This document shows, piece after piece, positions 1 through 9,093 of a DNA stretch of 64,000 nt. The DNA is from MFD04716-140 sp963703125 (GTDB lineage: Bacteria; Bacteroidota; Bacteroidia; Flavobacteriales; Flavobacteriaceae). The stretch lies in assembly GCA_963703125.1 (NCBI GenBank), contig OY969790.1, positions 3,534,001 to 3,598,000 on the forward strand, written 5' to 3'. The position numbers and the translations under genes are program-made. Below the pieces are notes generated by a model, which worked only from the letters and a program-made list of their open reading frames with translations, made no database searches and was not told the DNA's origin. How positions within the stretch are numbered: the stretch's first letter is position 1; every line of letters starts with the position of its first letter.

Positions 1-399
1 GAAAACGAAAATAAAGAAGAATTGTTCATATCGGAACATCCAAAATCATTTTTGGAATTGGTTTCGACGGATTGGAGGCCTTTGGTTGAAATAGAGTTTT
101 CAAAAGCACGTGGAAAAGATTCAAAACCAAATCAACAAATTGATATAGAACAGTTTATTTCTGTTAAAGGAATAAAAGCTTTAGGCAATCAACTGACTTC
201 TGAGAAGTTAAAAAGCGTGAATTCTTTGGAACCTTTACCCTATACGGAACCTGAAGTCCAGAGTGCAAACGAAATGGAAGTCATTGACGAAGAGAATGTT
301 CAATCTAAAAGATTAACAGACACATCATCGGATAACGACGGCCAAGACTTAGAGGATGGGGAAGGCCAAGATTCCGATGGACAGATAAAACTCTTCTAA
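1..399 (+). CDS. parC: DNA topoisomerase IV subunit A, C-terminal end (5' partial)
   Basis: The reading frame is open from base 1, so the gene begins upstream of the window; the apparent TTG start at 22 is only an artefact of the edge. The piece with the FISVKGIKALGNQL stretch followed by LEPLPY matches my memory of the conserved tail of Bacteroidota ParC/GyrA-type A subunits, after the beta-pinwheel. It ends in a long acidic, low-complexity tail (many D, E, G, S) typical of the family in this phylum. ParC with ParE decatenates chromosomes. The catalytic tyrosine is outside the window, so GyrA cannot be wholly excluded, but the KGIKALGNQL signature favours ParC. Confidence 0.8.
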   Translation, partial: ENENKEELFISEHPKSFLELVSTDWRPLVEIEFSKARGKDSKPNQQIDIEQFISVKGIKALGNQLTSEKLKSVNSLEPLPYTEPEVQSANEMEVIDEENVQSKRLTDTSSDNDGQDLEDGEGQDSDGQIKLF

Positions 400-543
400 T
401 AAAACAAAAATGACCTTGGTTGTAATATGAAGTTCTTTAGGCATTTATAGCGAAGGTTGATTTAAGTTGACTTTATACTTAGTTCTAAGAATAATGGTTA
501 AGACTACTTTTATATTGCTATATTTAGCCGAAAATATTTAAAA

Positions 544-1500
544 ATGGATTTTACCAACCCCCTGGTATACGGTGTACCTTGCTTTATTGCCTTTATTTTA
601 CTTGAATTGACCTATAGCAAAACTCACGGTGACGATCATCTTTACGAGTGGAGGGATTTATTTGCAAGTGGCTTTATGGGAGTGGGTTCGGCCATCCTCG
701 CACCACTTATAAAGGTAGTTTCGGCCATTGTAATTTTTGAATTCGTATTCGAATTGTTCAATCCCGAGATAAATGGAGTTCGTACAAATATCATGGGATA
801 CCAATCATTTGGATATGCTTGGTATATATGGTTGTTATGTCAATTGGCGGACGATTTCACCTACTACTGGTTTCATCGCGCCAATCATGAAGTCCGTATT
901 CTTTGGGCGGCACATATAGTGCATCATTCATCCGACAATTTCAATCTGGGAACAGCGGTTCGCAATGGTTGGTTCACGATTTTGTACAAACCTTTTTTTT
1001 ACATGTGGCTTCCGGCAATTGGGTTTCCGCCAGAAATGGTAGTGGTTTGCCTAGGTATCGAGGCGTTGTGGCAATTTCAACTCCATTCCGTTTATGTTCC
1101 AAAAATGGGCATTATAGAAAAAGTTTTCAATACGCATACAATGCACCAAGTGCACCATGCCCAAAATGTAGAGTACCTCGATAAAAATCACGGGGGATTC
1201 TTAAATATTTTCGACAAGATTTTTGGAACATGGAAAGAGCTCGACGACAATATTGATGTTAAATACGGAGTAATTCATGCGCCAAACTCCCATAATCCTA
1301 TTGTCATCTTGACCCACGAGTTTAAGGACATTTGGAACGACGTGAAGAAGTCCAAGAAGTTTTGGCACGCTTTAATGTATATTTTTGGCCCTCCAGGATG
1401 GAGTCCGGATGGAAGTACGCTCACCGTAAAGCAACAACAGCGATTGTTCAAGGAACAGAAGCTAAAAAACCCTGAAATAGCTTATAATAGGCCAAACTAG
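544..1500 (+). CDS. Sterol desaturase / fatty acid hydroxylase family membrane protein
   Basis: A 318-residue integral membrane di-iron enzyme. The eight-histidine signature is visible: H111-x3-H115, then H124-x2-H127-H128, and later H198-x2-H201-x2-H204-H205. Hydrophobic segments lie near residues 8-22, 45-70, 90-110 and 150-175. The family hydroxylates or desaturates sterols, carotenoids, alkylglycerols or fatty acids using O2; the substrate here cannot be told from sequence. It stands alone, followed by a strong hairpin terminator, and faces the convergent terC gene. The ATG at 544 is the first good start and is preceded by an A-rich stretch. Confidence 0.85.
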   Translation: MDFTNPLVYGVPCFIAFILLELTYSKTHGDDHLYEWRDLFASGFMGVGSAILAPLIKVVSAIVIFEFVFELFNPEINGVRTNIMGYQSFGYAWYIWLLCQLADDFTYYWFHRANHEVRILWAAHIVHHSSDNFNLGTAVRNGWFTILYKPFFYMWLPAIGFPPEMVVVCLGIEALWQFQLHSVYVPKMGIIEKVFNTHTMHQVHHAQNVEYLDKNHGGFLNIFDKIFGTWKELDDNIDVKYGVIHAPNSHNPIVILTHEFKDIWNDVKKSKKFWHALMYIFGPPGWSPDGSTLTVKQQQRLFKEQKLKNPEIAYNRPN

Positions 1501-1520
1501 AGGATAATAAAGCAAAAAAA

Positions 1521-1541
1521 ACACCTGATAGCCTCAGGTGT
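1521..1541. terminator. Bidirectional intrinsic terminator
   Basis: An 8-bp perfect stem (ACACCTGA / TCAGGTGT) with a TAGCC loop, flanked by an A-run on the left and a T-run on the right, so it can work on both strands. It sits between two convergent genes, the desaturase and terC. Confidence 0.9.
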
Positions 1542-1560
1542 TTTTTTGTTCGCGATACTT

Positions 1561-2382
1561 TTATTGCCCGTTAATCTGTTTGTCTTCAACAATCCCTTTT
1601 TTGTTTCTATTCATTCGCAAATCAAAGAATTCCACCATTAAGGAAAATGCAATGGCGAAATAAAGGTATCCTTTCGGAATCGTGCCTACTTCGTTTCCAA
1701 ATACCACTAAATGTGATAAATGGGCCGACTCGGCAATTAACATAAACCCGATCAGGATGAGGAATGAAAGCCCCAAAATTTGAATGGAAGGATGGCGGTT
1801 CACAAATTCCCCGACAGGATTGGCGAACAACATCATTATAACAACCGATATCACAACCGCAACGATCATTAGCACAAGAGCGTCATTGGGATCCGGTGAT
1901 ATTCCATTGGTCATGCCAATGGCCGTTAAAATGGAATCAAATGAAAACACTATGTTGATGACCGTTATCTGCAAGATGGCACTACTCAAAGAGGTAGAGC
2001 GCGCTTTTTTAACTTCCCGCTCATCATGGCCTTTGTCCTCAACTTTTTCATGTATTTCCTTCGTGCTTTTATAAAGAAGAAAAAGTCCGCCGGCGAATAG
2101 AATCAGGCCTTGACCGCTGATACCACCATGAATCCATCCCGCATCTATCATCCAAAAAGGTTTCTTCATGGCCGTTAGCAGCGTAATGCCGAACAATAGA
2201 ACAATTCTCATGGCCATAGCCAGGACCAGACCAATGTTTGTTGCCTTTTTGCGCTGACTTTTTTCTAGTTTCCCGGCGGCGATAGAAATAAAAATAATAT
2301 TATCGATACCTAAAACTATTTCTAAAAAAGTAAGGGTTAACAGGGCTATCCATGCATCTGGACTAGTAAAAATTTCAAACAT
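1561..2382 (-). CDS. TerC/YkoY family integral membrane protein
   Basis: A 273-residue TerC family protein. The N-terminus shows the family hallmark FLEIVLGIDNIIFISI, an acidic membrane segment (residues about 20-33), with a second acidic intramembrane motif VFSFDSILTAIGM near residues 145-157. About seven to eight hydrophobic segments are present. Members of the family export metals (Mn2+ in Alx/YkoY-type proteins) or support tellurite resistance; TerC proteins are now linked to manganese homeostasis and metalation of secreted proteins. No ter operon partners are nearby, so a housekeeping metal role is more likely than tellurite resistance. It ends at the bidirectional terminator. Confidence 0.88.
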   Translation of the reverse strand: MFEIFTSPDAWIALLTLTFLEIVLGIDNIIFISIAAGKLEKSQRKKATNIGLVLAMAMRIVLLFGITLLTAMKKPFWMIDAGWIHGGISGQGLILFAGGLFLLYKSTKEIHEKVEDKGHDEREVKKARSTSLSSAILQITVINIVFSFDSILTAIGMTNGISPDPNDALVLMIVAVVISVVIMMLFANPVGEFVNRHPSIQILGLSFLILIGFMLIAESAHLSHLVVFGNEVGTIPKGYLYFAIAFSLMVEFFDLRMNRNKKGIVEDKQINGQ

Positions 2383-2383
2383 A

Positions 2384-2758
2384 CTAATTGGTTTTAATGG
2401 CGGTTCCTATAGATTTATTTCGATCCCCTACAATGCTGTATTCAAATGTATAAGAATTATCGGTAGTCGACAATATCTTAATATGAATTGATTTCTCTTC
2501 AGATTTTGTATTTGGATTCCTTTTTCGGATTACATATTCACAATCATTGATCCATCGGACTGTAGAGGTGTCAATTTTGTTTTCAAAAACGTCTATTTCA
2601 ATCCCGTCAGTACGCGTGAAGGAAGTTGTTTTTTCATTTCCATCGATCATGGCCGTGAAGGTATAAGTACCGTTTTTAAAGCTCTTGCAATCCCTTTTGG
2701 GCTCTTGGCAAGAAGCAATTGAAATCAATATGATAATTGCAGGGATGACTTTTTTCAT
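2384..2758 (-). CDS. Small predicted lipoprotein of unknown function
   Basis: About 124 residues from the MKKVIPAIIILISIASC start. That is a clear lipoprotein signal peptide with Cys about 17, followed by QEPKRDCKSF. An upstream in-frame start would add 20 residues ahead of the signal peptide and is not believable. The mature part is short, beta-rich and contains a second and third cysteine (DCKSF, NDCEYV) that could pair. I do not recognise the family; it resembles small DNA-topoisomerase-IV-linked hypotheticals seen in flavobacteria, but that is only an impression. It lies 1 base upstream of terC's start and probably shares its transcript. Confidence 0.65.
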   Translation of the reverse strand: MKKVIPAIIILISIASCQEPKRDCKSFKNGTYTFTAMIDGNEKTTSFTRTDGIEIDVFENKIDTSTVRWINDCEYVIRKRNPNTKSEEKSIHIKILSTTDNSYTFEYSIVGDRNKSIGTAIKTN

Positions 2759-2821
2759 GATGGGTACAAAATAAAGGATTTCAGGTCGAAATAAAGAGAA
2801 GTTGTGCAAATAGTTCAAGAA

Positions 2822-3196
2822 TTATTCAGAGGTACTTTCTTGGTAGGACGCGAAACTGCCATCCTTATAAAAAATAATGACCCTGTCAATCTCTTTAGCC
2901 TCAGAAGTTATGGGAAACCCTAGTTTCTTAAGTTGCGAATGCAGAGTGGTCGCAGAATTTTCAATTTCCGTTGAAGGAAATGTGCCTTTTCCATTCAACA
3001 ACCAATAAAGATTCACCTCAGGAAATGACTTGACCACTTTTAAAACAAACTCAAGGCTGGGTTTGTTTCTTCTTGATAACAAGTGCGAAATACTGGATCT
3101 TTGAACACCTATTTTATCGGCAAAGGAAGCGGCCGTGAGACCGTAATATCCGGATATCATTTCCAATCTTTTTACAAAATCAGCGGAGTTTATCAT
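2822..3196 (-). CDS. XRE-family helix-turn-helix regulator
   Basis: A 124-residue protein with a Cro/CI-type HTH in residues about 8-62: the core FADKIGVQRSSISHLLSRRNKPS is the canonical two-helix reading head. The sequence after it, ending LYWLLNGKGTFP, is the common flavobacterial XRE tail. The C-terminal half (residues 75-124) is a small unknown domain. It is probably a DNA-binding regulator of its own operon (itself plus the small lipoprotein and perhaps terC). It is divergent from the M14 peptidase gene across an AT-rich 248-bp region. Confidence 0.85.
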   Translation of the reverse strand: MINSADFVKRLEMISGYYGLTAASFADKIGVQRSSISHLLSRRNKPSLEFVLKVVKSFPEVNLYWLLNGKGTFPSTEIENSATTLHSQLKKLGFPITSEAKEIDRVIIFYKDGSFASYQESTSE

Positions 3197-3415
3197 TGTA
3201 ACTTGAAATGGTCTTTACTGCCTTCCAGCATAAGGGAATTTTAAAGAAAATAATTCAATTTTAAGTAGAAATGAATTATATTAAAAATATGATTAACAAT
3301 AAATTATACTATAATTATCTTCACAATCCACAACTTTCCCTAAAGCTTACCTAATTATGGATAAAACCTTTGTTCTTTCAAAGAATTTGTTTACAAATGT
3401 AATTTATTAAGATTG

Positions 3416-3423
3416 TATTTTTG
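3416..3423 (+). promoter_or_regulatory. Bacteroidota -7 box (TATTTTTG)
   Basis: A match to TAnnTTTG located 21 bases before the ATG of the M14 peptidase gene. No clear -33 TTG at the standard spacing was found. Confidence 0.5.
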
Positions 3424-3444
3424 TCGAGGAACTAAAGTTTAACA

Positions 3445-4554
3445 ATGCTGATTAACAATAAAGTATACGAGTCTCTAAAGGAAAAATCTGTAACTGGTAG
3501 GTATGTAATCAATGAGCAGATTGATGCATTTCTAAAATTGCAATCAACTACTTTTAAGGTACAGGAAATTGGAAAATCAGTTGAAAACAGAATTATAAAA
3601 TGTATCACCTTGGGTTCAGGTCCCAAACGTATTCTTATGTGGTCCCAAATGCATGGTAACGAGTCTACGACAACAAAGGCAGTTTTGGATTTGATTAATT
3701 TATTGGGTACAACTTCCTTGGATTCGAATAAAATTCTGGAAGCATGTACCATTAAAATAATACCCATGCTAAATCCGGACGGTGCATTTTACTACACTAG
3801 AGTAAATGCATCGGATGTTGATTTAAATAGGGATGCCCAAGAAAGAAACCAACCCGAGAGTAAGGTACTGCGAGAGACTTATGATGATTTCAAGCCGCAT
3901 TTTTGCTTCAACTTACATGACCAGCGTACTATCTTTAATGTTGGTAGGTCTGAAATGCCCGCTACTCTTTCTTTTTTGGCACCTGCACACGATGAAAATC
4001 GGACGATTTCCAAGACGCGCGAAAGGAGCATGCAGGTTATAGCTGCGATAAATGTGGAACTTCAAAAACTTATTCCAGGACAGATCGGGAGGTTTGATGA
4101 TACATTCAATGCCAATTGTGTGGGCGATGCTTTTCAAATGTTGGGAACCCCAACCATTCTTTTTGAAGCGGGTCACTTTAAAAATGACTACCAGAGAGAG
4201 CAAACCAGGTTCTTTGTATTTCAGGCATTGTGGATTGCTTTGACCACTATCTCAATGGAGACTTATGAAAAAATGGACAAGTCAGATTATTTTGAAATTC
4301 CAGAGAACAACAAACTATTTTTCGATGTGTTGGTGAAACGCGCAGACCATATCAATCCACGTTCTCAAAAAAATTTTGATGTTGGTATTCTATTTAAGGA
4401 AGTATTGGAGGAAGGGGCCATTAATTTTGTGCCTCAGATTGCCTCTGTCGGGAATTTAGATTCAAATTATGGGCATAAAACTTTTAACTGTTTAATAAAC
4501 AGTGATTTAGAAAAAATAAAGGAAGAGGAATTTTGGAATCTCCTAAAAAAATAA
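3445..4554 (+). CDS. M14 family zinc carboxypeptidase-like protein
   Basis: A 369-residue putative metallo-carboxypeptidase or amidase. Zinc ligands can be placed: H70 and E73 in QMHGNEST, and H158 in FNLHDQRT. The catalytic glutamate is probably E241 in LFEAGHF, and the substrate-binding NPDG...DLNRD motif lies at about 110-130. There is no signal peptide, so the protein should act in the cytoplasm, perhaps on peptidoglycan peptides or N-acyl amino acids. The roughly 100 residues after the catalytic domain are family-specific. It is followed by an Lrp-family regulator gene with its own promoter. Confidence 0.82.
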   Translation: MLINNKVYESLKEKSVTGRYVINEQIDAFLKLQSTTFKVQEIGKSVENRIIKCITLGSGPKRILMWSQMHGNESTTTKAVLDLINLLGTTSLDSNKILEACTIKIIPMLNPDGAFYYTRVNASDVDLNRDAQERNQPESKVLRETYDDFKPHFCFNLHDQRTIFNVGRSEMPATLSFLAPAHDENRTISKTRERSMQVIAAINVELQKLIPGQIGRFDDTFNANCVGDAFQMLGTPTILFEAGHFKNDYQREQTRFFVFQALWIALTTISMETYEKMDKSDYFEIPENNKLFFDVLVKRADHINPRSQKNFDVGILFKEVLEEGAINFVPQIASVGNLDSNYGHKTFNCLINSDLEKIKEEEFWNLLKK

Positions 4555-4641
4555 TATTGCAAATATTCCATGATAAACATCAGATGATTACGTATTTATT
4601 AAAAAATAGTAAGATTTAATGAATTAACTTTCTTAATTTTT

Positions 4642-4649
4642 TATTTTTG
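4642..4649 (+). promoter_or_regulatory. Bacteroidota -7 box (TATTTTTG)
   Basis: A perfect TAnnTTTG match 17 bases before the ATG of the Lrp-family regulator gene. Confidence 0.55.
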
Positions 4650-4666
4650 CTTAAAATTTCATTAAA

Positions 4667-5146
4667 ATGGGCAAAATTAAATTAGACGAGATAGATCATC
4701 AGATATTGGATCTTTTGATTGACAATACCAGAACACCTTTTACCGACATCGCAAAAAAATTACTTATCTCTGCGGGAACAGTACATGTAAGAGTAAAGAA
4801 AATGGAGGATGCTGGGATTATCAAAGGTTCTTCCTTAACACTCGATTATGTGAAACTGGGGTACGCATTCATAGCCTACGTCGGTATCTTTTTGGAGAAG
4901 ACACATCAAACTAAGTTTGTTTTGGAGCGTTTGGAGCAAATCCCCAATGTTACTGTTGCCCACATCACTACGGGAAAATTTAATATTTTCTGTAAAATAA
5001 GGGCGCGTGATACAAACCATGCGAAAAACATCATCTTTAAAATTGATGATATAGACGGAATCAGCCGAACGGAAACAATGATTTCCTTGGAAGAAAGCAT
5101 CAATGATAAAAGACGTCTAATGCATACTATTTTTAACGAATTGTAA
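4667..5146 (+). CDS. Lrp/AsnC family transcriptional regulator
   Basis: A 159-residue Lrp/AsnC protein, the standard length. The N-terminal winged HTH (residues about 5-60, IDHQILDLLIDNTRTPFTDIAKKL... AGTVHVRVKKMEDAGII) is followed by the RAM/ACT-like ligand domain (about 70-155). Family members bind amino acids, form octamers and control amino-acid metabolism. The GIIKGSSLTLDYVKLGY linker is typical of the flavobacterial ortholog. It has its own promoter and a hairpin terminator downstream, so it is monocistronic. Its target genes cannot be read from this locus. Confidence 0.92.
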   Translation: MGKIKLDEIDHQILDLLIDNTRTPFTDIAKKLLISAGTVHVRVKKMEDAGIIKGSSLTLDYVKLGYAFIAYVGIFLEKTHQTKFVLERLEQIPNVTVAHITTGKFNIFCKIRARDTNHAKNIIFKIDDIDGISRTETMISLEESINDKRRLMHTIFNEL

Positions 5147-5171
5147 GCTACAATTACTTTAAAATATGTCG

Positions 5172-5194
5172 CCCGATTATGCAAAGTAATCGGG
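5172..5194 (+). terminator. Intrinsic terminator after the Lrp gene
   Basis: An 8-bp perfect stem, CCCGATTA / TAATCGGG, with a 7-base loop and a following T-rich TTTATT. The T-run is short, so it may be moderate in strength. It ends only 17 bases before the DinB gene start. Confidence 0.75.
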
Positions 5195-5210
5195 TTTATT
5201 GATTTTGCCC

Positions 5211-5726
5211 ATGATAAAGTCGCAATTGCAAGCTGAAGAATTTTCCCAGTTTTATGGAACCTACCTAGCCACTTTGGATAATGTTGAATTAATGGGGTCG
5301 CTAAGAAATGGGAAAAATGAGTTTTTGAAGTTTGTTGACGAAGTGCCGGATGAGAAATGGCAATATGCTTATGAAAAAGGAAAATGGACGTTGGTTGAGG
5401 TGTTGTTGCATATCATAGACACCGAAAGAATATTTCAATACAGGGCATTTAGATTCTCCAGGAACGATAAAACCGAATTGCCTGGTTTTGAACAGGACGA
5501 CTATATTTTGGAAGCAAATGGCCAAAATAGAGGCAAAAGGAGTATAATTGAGGAGTATAGCGCAGTGCGTAATTCCACCATTACACTTTTTGAACCACTG
5601 ACCGACGAATATTTAATGCGAAAGGGCAGGGCCAGCGATAAGCCATGGAGCGTTGGTGGTCTTGGATTTGTAATTAGTGGGCATCAAAAATACCATATGG
5701 ACATACTTTTGAAGAGATACCTATAG
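5211..5726 (+). CDS. DinB family protein
   Basis: 171 residues from the ATG at 5211; a TTG four codons upstream is less likely. DinB-like four-helix bundle. Metal-ligand histidines typical of the fold are visible: H in LLHIIDTER (about residue 63) and the GHQKYHMDIL pair near the C-terminus. The motifs DEKWQYAYEKGKWTLVEVLLHI and RAFRFSRND are typical of the flavobacterial DinB/YfiT-type group. Members include thiol-dependent transferases and many of unknown role; the reaction is not known here. It is convergent with the acidic hypothetical gene at 5746. Confidence 0.82.
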   Translation: MIKSQLQAEEFSQFYGTYLATLDNVELMGSLRNGKNEFLKFVDEVPDEKWQYAYEKGKWTLVEVLLHIIDTERIFQYRAFRFSRNDKTELPGFEQDDYILEANGQNRGKRSIIEEYSAVRNSTITLFEPLTDEYLMRKGRASDKPWSVGGLGFVISGHQKYHMDILLKRYL

Positions 5727-5745
5727 TAATTATACTCAGGGCAAT

Positions 5746-6093
5746 CTATTCATAGTCCAAGTCCTCATCCATATCTTGCTCCCCGTTCAGCTCAAATTCC
5801 AATCCGTTTGAATCAACTTCTTCCAAAATAGGACTTGAGGTTTCCTCATTATCCAATTCAAGTTCTTTTTCCATGTTCTCCTCAAAGTTGGAAATGAAAT
5901 TGGCCAGACTTTTACTTATTTTTACCAAGTAAATGACTTCTGGGGTCTTGATTTCAACCGCCTCAATTATTTCGCCATGAATATTTTTAAAGGCGATAAT
6001 GTCATCATCTCCATATCCATCAGGGTAGGTTTCAATTAATAATGCGGCCAAATGATGGTCCAGTTTTTTGTAGTCAACAATTTTTCTAAGCAT
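5746..6093 (-). CDS. Conserved acidic hypothetical protein
   Basis: 115 residues, with an N-terminal 60-residue folded-looking region (MLRKIVDYKKLDHHLAALLIETYPDGYG...) and a strongly acidic tail rich in E, D and N. It has no signal peptide, membrane segment or cysteine. I do not recognise a named domain. It lies downstream of aroB on the same strand with 176 bases between, so it may be cotranscribed or separate. The coding-like composition and the clean ATG support it as a real gene. Confidence 0.65.
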   Translation of the reverse strand: MLRKIVDYKKLDHHLAALLIETYPDGYGDDDIIAFKNIHGEIIEAVEIKTPEVIYLVKISKSLANFISNFEENMEKELELDNEETSSPILEEVDSNGLEFELNGEQDMDEDLDYE

Positions 6094-6269
6094 GGTGGTC
6101 TTTTTACTGCCCTACTTTTCGGTTGGGCGTTCGTATTGGTTTTTGGTGCAATCTCAAAACTAAATCGATGTGGGTAACATCAATGCGTCTGAATTACTGA
6201 AACTAAACTATACATTTTTCCTTATGAAAGATCCAAAGAGTTGTAAACGCCCAGTTTTAGTATATGAAG

Positions 6270-7334
6270 CTATTGTTCTTTGTAGTAAATAAAGGAATCG
6301 GTAATTAATTGATTGGGGACATGCACATCAATTCTGCATTTTCCTATGGATTCAAGCAGTACGAAATTTATATTCCCGTGAGAGTTTTTCTTATCGAACC
6401 TAAGGAGTGTTAAAATATCCTGAATATCCCCATTGGTAATAACAACTTTTCCGAACCAATCTATGAAGGTTTGGGTGATATCGTTTAATTGCTCCTTTGG
6501 TAGTCCCGTGAGGTGATGAGAAAGATATGCCTCAAGTATCATTCCTATGGCAATTGCCTCACCATGTAACAATGAGCCTTTCTCAGGATTGTCCAAAAAA
6601 CTTGATTCTATGGCATGGCCGAGGGTATGGCCAAAATTCAAGGTTTTACGAACATTCCGCTCTGTCGGATCGTGCAGTACTACTTCGTTCTTTATTAGGA
6701 TGGATCTATAAATATGTTCTTCCAAGGAGTTAAAATCTGAAACTGATTTTAGATTGTTCCAATATGAAATATCGCTGATGAGACCGTGTTTTAGCATCTC
6801 GGCAAAACCACTCCGCATTTGTCGTTCGTTCAATGTTTTTAAAAAGAATGGAATTATAAGCACCATTTCCGGTTGATTGATAACTCCGATTTGATTTTTT
6901 AACGAACCCAGATCTACTCCTGTTTTACCACCAACGGAGGCATCTACCATTGAAAGTAGGGTAGTGGGTATGTTTATAAAATCAATACCCCTTTTAAAGG
7001 TAGATGCTACAAAGCCTCCTAAATCGGTGACAACACCACCACCAAGATTCAGCAACAAACTTTTGCGGTCCACATCCAGATCAGATAACCTTTCCCAAAC
7101 ATCTGTACATGTGGAAATATTTTTGTGAACCTCACCGGAAGGAATTTCCAAAATTTCGAATTTATAATCTCCCTTTAACTCTTTTAAAAACACTGGCAGA
7201 CAATGAAGAGTGGTATTCTCATCCACTAAAATGAAAAGCTTCGAATACTTTTTGTCCTCTAGATGTTCTTCTAGCGATCTATATGCTGAATTATTAAAAT
7301 ATACGGCATAAGATGAAGTGATAACAGATTCCAT
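6270..7334 (-). CDS. aroB: 3-dehydroquinate synthase
   Basis: A 354-residue AroB, second step of the shikimate pathway (DAHP to 3-dehydroquinate, NAD+ and Zn/Co dependent). Visible signatures are the NAD-binding GGGVVTDLGGFVASTFKRGI, then PTTLLSMVDASVGGKTGVD, the conserved KNQIG, and the metal-binding region with EMLKHG, NFGHTLGHAIES and HGEAIAIGM. Length and motif order are standard, and the key residues look intact. It is divergent from the proline dehydrogenase gene. Confidence 0.95.
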   Translation of the reverse strand: MESVITSSYAVYFNNSAYRSLEEHLEDKKYSKLFILVDENTTLHCLPVFLKELKGDYKFEILEIPSGEVHKNISTCTDVWERLSDLDVDRKSLLLNLGGGVVTDLGGFVASTFKRGIDFINIPTTLLSMVDASVGGKTGVDLGSLKNQIGVINQPEMVLIIPFFLKTLNERQMRSGFAEMLKHGLISDISYWNNLKSVSDFNSLEEHIYRSILIKNEVVLHDPTERNVRKTLNFGHTLGHAIESSFLDNPEKGSLLHGEAIAIGMILEAYLSHHLTGLPKEQLNDITQTFIDWFGKVVITNGDIQDILTLLRFDKKNSHGNINFVLLESIGKCRIDVHVPNQLITDSFIYYKEQ

Positions 7335-7432
7335 ATAACTGATCTTTGAATTCCTGTAAAATCGAAAAGTTTAATTGCTTTCGCCCGCAAAATAAAGGTT
7401 ATTTTTTATCAAAAGAATACAATTTGTGTCTT

Positions 7433-7440
7433 TATCTTTG
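7433..7440 (+). promoter_or_regulatory. Bacteroidota -7 box (TATCTTTG)
   Basis: A perfect TAnnTTTG, 22 bases before the ATG of the proline dehydrogenase gene. Confidence 0.55.
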
Positions 7441-7462
7441 AACCCCTAACATTAACACAACA

Positions 7463-8629
7463 ATGGAGCGAATTTTTGAAGATACTGCAACGGCATTTGC
7501 ACTAAAGACGGATTCAGAGCTTGAACGTGCCTATTTCTTGTTTAAAATGATCGCGAACGAACCATTGGTCAGAATGGGTACCGCTGTTACCAATTTTGCA
7601 ATCAAGGCGCATCTACCTGTTGAAGGACTTATCAGAGCAACAGTTTTTGATCATTTCTGCGGCGGTGTAAATGAAGAAGATTGCATGACCGTTGTTGATA
7701 AAATGTGGAGTAAAAGGGTATGTTCTGTACTTGATTACTCTGTAGAAGGAAAAGAGGAGGAAGATCCTTTGGACAATGCACTAAAAATGATTTTGAAGGT
7801 ACTGGATTTCGTTAAAGAGAAGGAGGCCATACCCTTTGCCGTTTTTAAACCCACAGGCTATGGTCGCTTTTCATTATTTAAGAAAATCAGTGAAGGCAAG
7901 GCTTTAACATTCAATGAACAGGCTGAATGGAACCGTGTGGTCGCTCGTTTTGAAACGACTTGTCAAAAAGCCTTTGATTTGGACGTATCCCTTCTTATTG
8001 ATGCCGAGGAGAGCTGGATGCAAGATGCGGCCGATCAGTTGGTTGAGCAGATGATGCAAAAATACAATAAGAAAAAAGCGATTGTTTTCAATACCTTACA
8101 AATGTATCGCTCAGACCGAATGGATTATTTGGAAAAGTTGCATAAGAAGGCAAAAGAAGAGGGATTTAAAATTGGAATAAAGGTCGTGAGAGGTGCCTAT
8201 ATGGAAAAAGAGAACGAACGTGCCGAGGAAAAGGGATATGCTTCACCGATATGCAAGACCAAAGCTTTGACCGATAATAATTTTGACGCCGCCATAGCCT
8301 ATTCTATTGAACATTTGGATGTTATTTCTGTTTTTGCAGGTACTCATAATGAGGATAGTTCCTATAAACTTATGGAGCTTATGGATCAGAAGGGAATTAA
8401 TAATTCAGATTCAAGAGTTTGGTTTGGACAATTGTACGGAATGAGTGATCACATATCCTATAATCTGGCAAATAAAGCGTATAACGTAGCTAAATATTTA
8501 CCTTTTGGTCCCGTTCGCGATGTAATGCCATACTTGATTCGACGGGCAGAGGAAAACACATCCGTAGCTGGGCAAACCAGTCGTGAACTTTCCCTTTTAA
8601 AAAAAGAACGAAAAAGGAGGAAGATATAA
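7463..8629 (+). CDS. Proline dehydrogenase (FAD-dependent, single-domain)
   Basis: A 388-residue PRODH family beta/alpha barrel oxidising proline to pyrroline-5-carboxylate, passing electrons to the quinone pool. The flavin/substrate segments are visible: KVVRGAYMEKENERA, FAGTHNEDSS, and the family signature YLIRRAEENTSVAGQTSREL near the C-terminus (residues about 352-372). The length fits the stand-alone enzyme rather than bifunctional PutA; no P5C dehydrogenase lies adjacent. The Lrp-family gene 2.8 kb upstream could regulate it, since Lrp proteins often control proline catabolism, but that is only inference. Confidence 0.93.
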   Translation: MERIFEDTATAFALKTDSELERAYFLFKMIANEPLVRMGTAVTNFAIKAHLPVEGLIRATVFDHFCGGVNEEDCMTVVDKMWSKRVCSVLDYSVEGKEEEDPLDNALKMILKVLDFVKEKEAIPFAVFKPTGYGRFSLFKKISEGKALTFNEQAEWNRVVARFETTCQKAFDLDVSLLIDAEESWMQDAADQLVEQMMQKYNKKKAIVFNTLQMYRSDRMDYLEKLHKKAKEEGFKIGIKVVRGAYMEKENERAEEKGYASPICKTKALTDNNFDAAIAYSIEHLDVISVFAGTHNEDSSYKLMELMDQKGINNSDSRVWFGQLYGMSDHISYNLANKAYNVAKYLPFGPVRDVMPYLIRRAEENTSVAGQTSRELSLLKKERKRRKI

Positions 8630-8664
8630 TCTAATACTCCTTTTACTATTTTTTCCTGAAGTAA

Positions 8665-9045
8665 TTAAAAAGTAATATTTTCGACCTCGGCCGTTTCCAA
8701 GCAATTCCGAACCCTTAACCCAGCATCTTTTCCATCGATAGATCCCTCAATGTAATAGGTTTTACAGTCCGTTGTCTTCGTATCGCTTTTAGAAAAATCT
8801 ACACTTCCCTCGGTTAAGAAGGTTGTGATATCGGTCGAGTCCAAGACATTGTTTCTCAGAAGTTCCTGTACCTCTTCGGAATAGGTCAAAGGTTTTGACC
8901 TAATATCCTTAAGCGTTCTGCAATTCGGAAAATAGCAAAAATAAACGCCAGTTTCCTCAGATTTCTTTTTAAAGAAGAAGGCCAAGAAAACAAGGCCAAT
9001 AGCGAACCCCGCCAAGTAAAAACCCAAGCGTTTTAAAAATGCCAT
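8665..9045 (-). CDS. DUF4258 domain-containing membrane-anchored protein
   Basis: 126 residues. An N-terminal membrane anchor (about 5-24, LGFYLAGFAIGLVFLAFFF) is followed by KKKSEETG and a globular region with the GSVDFSKSDTKTTDCKTYYIEG motif, which I associate with the DUF4258 family of flavobacteria. The function is unknown. Two cysteine positions (CYFPNC) lie near the membrane boundary. It converges with the proline dehydrogenase gene and lies upstream of nothing obvious, being separated from ald by a repeat-rich 153-bp gap. Confidence 0.75.
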   Translation of the reverse strand: MAFLKRLGFYLAGFAIGLVFLAFFFKKKSEETGVYFCYFPNCRTLKDIRSKPLTYSEEVQELLRNNVLDSTDITTFLTEGSVDFSKSDTKTTDCKTYYIEGSIDGKDAGLRVRNCLETAEVENITF

Positions 9046-9093
9046 TTTTTTAGTGGGTTAGTGAATTAGTGAGTTGATCGTTAATAACAATCG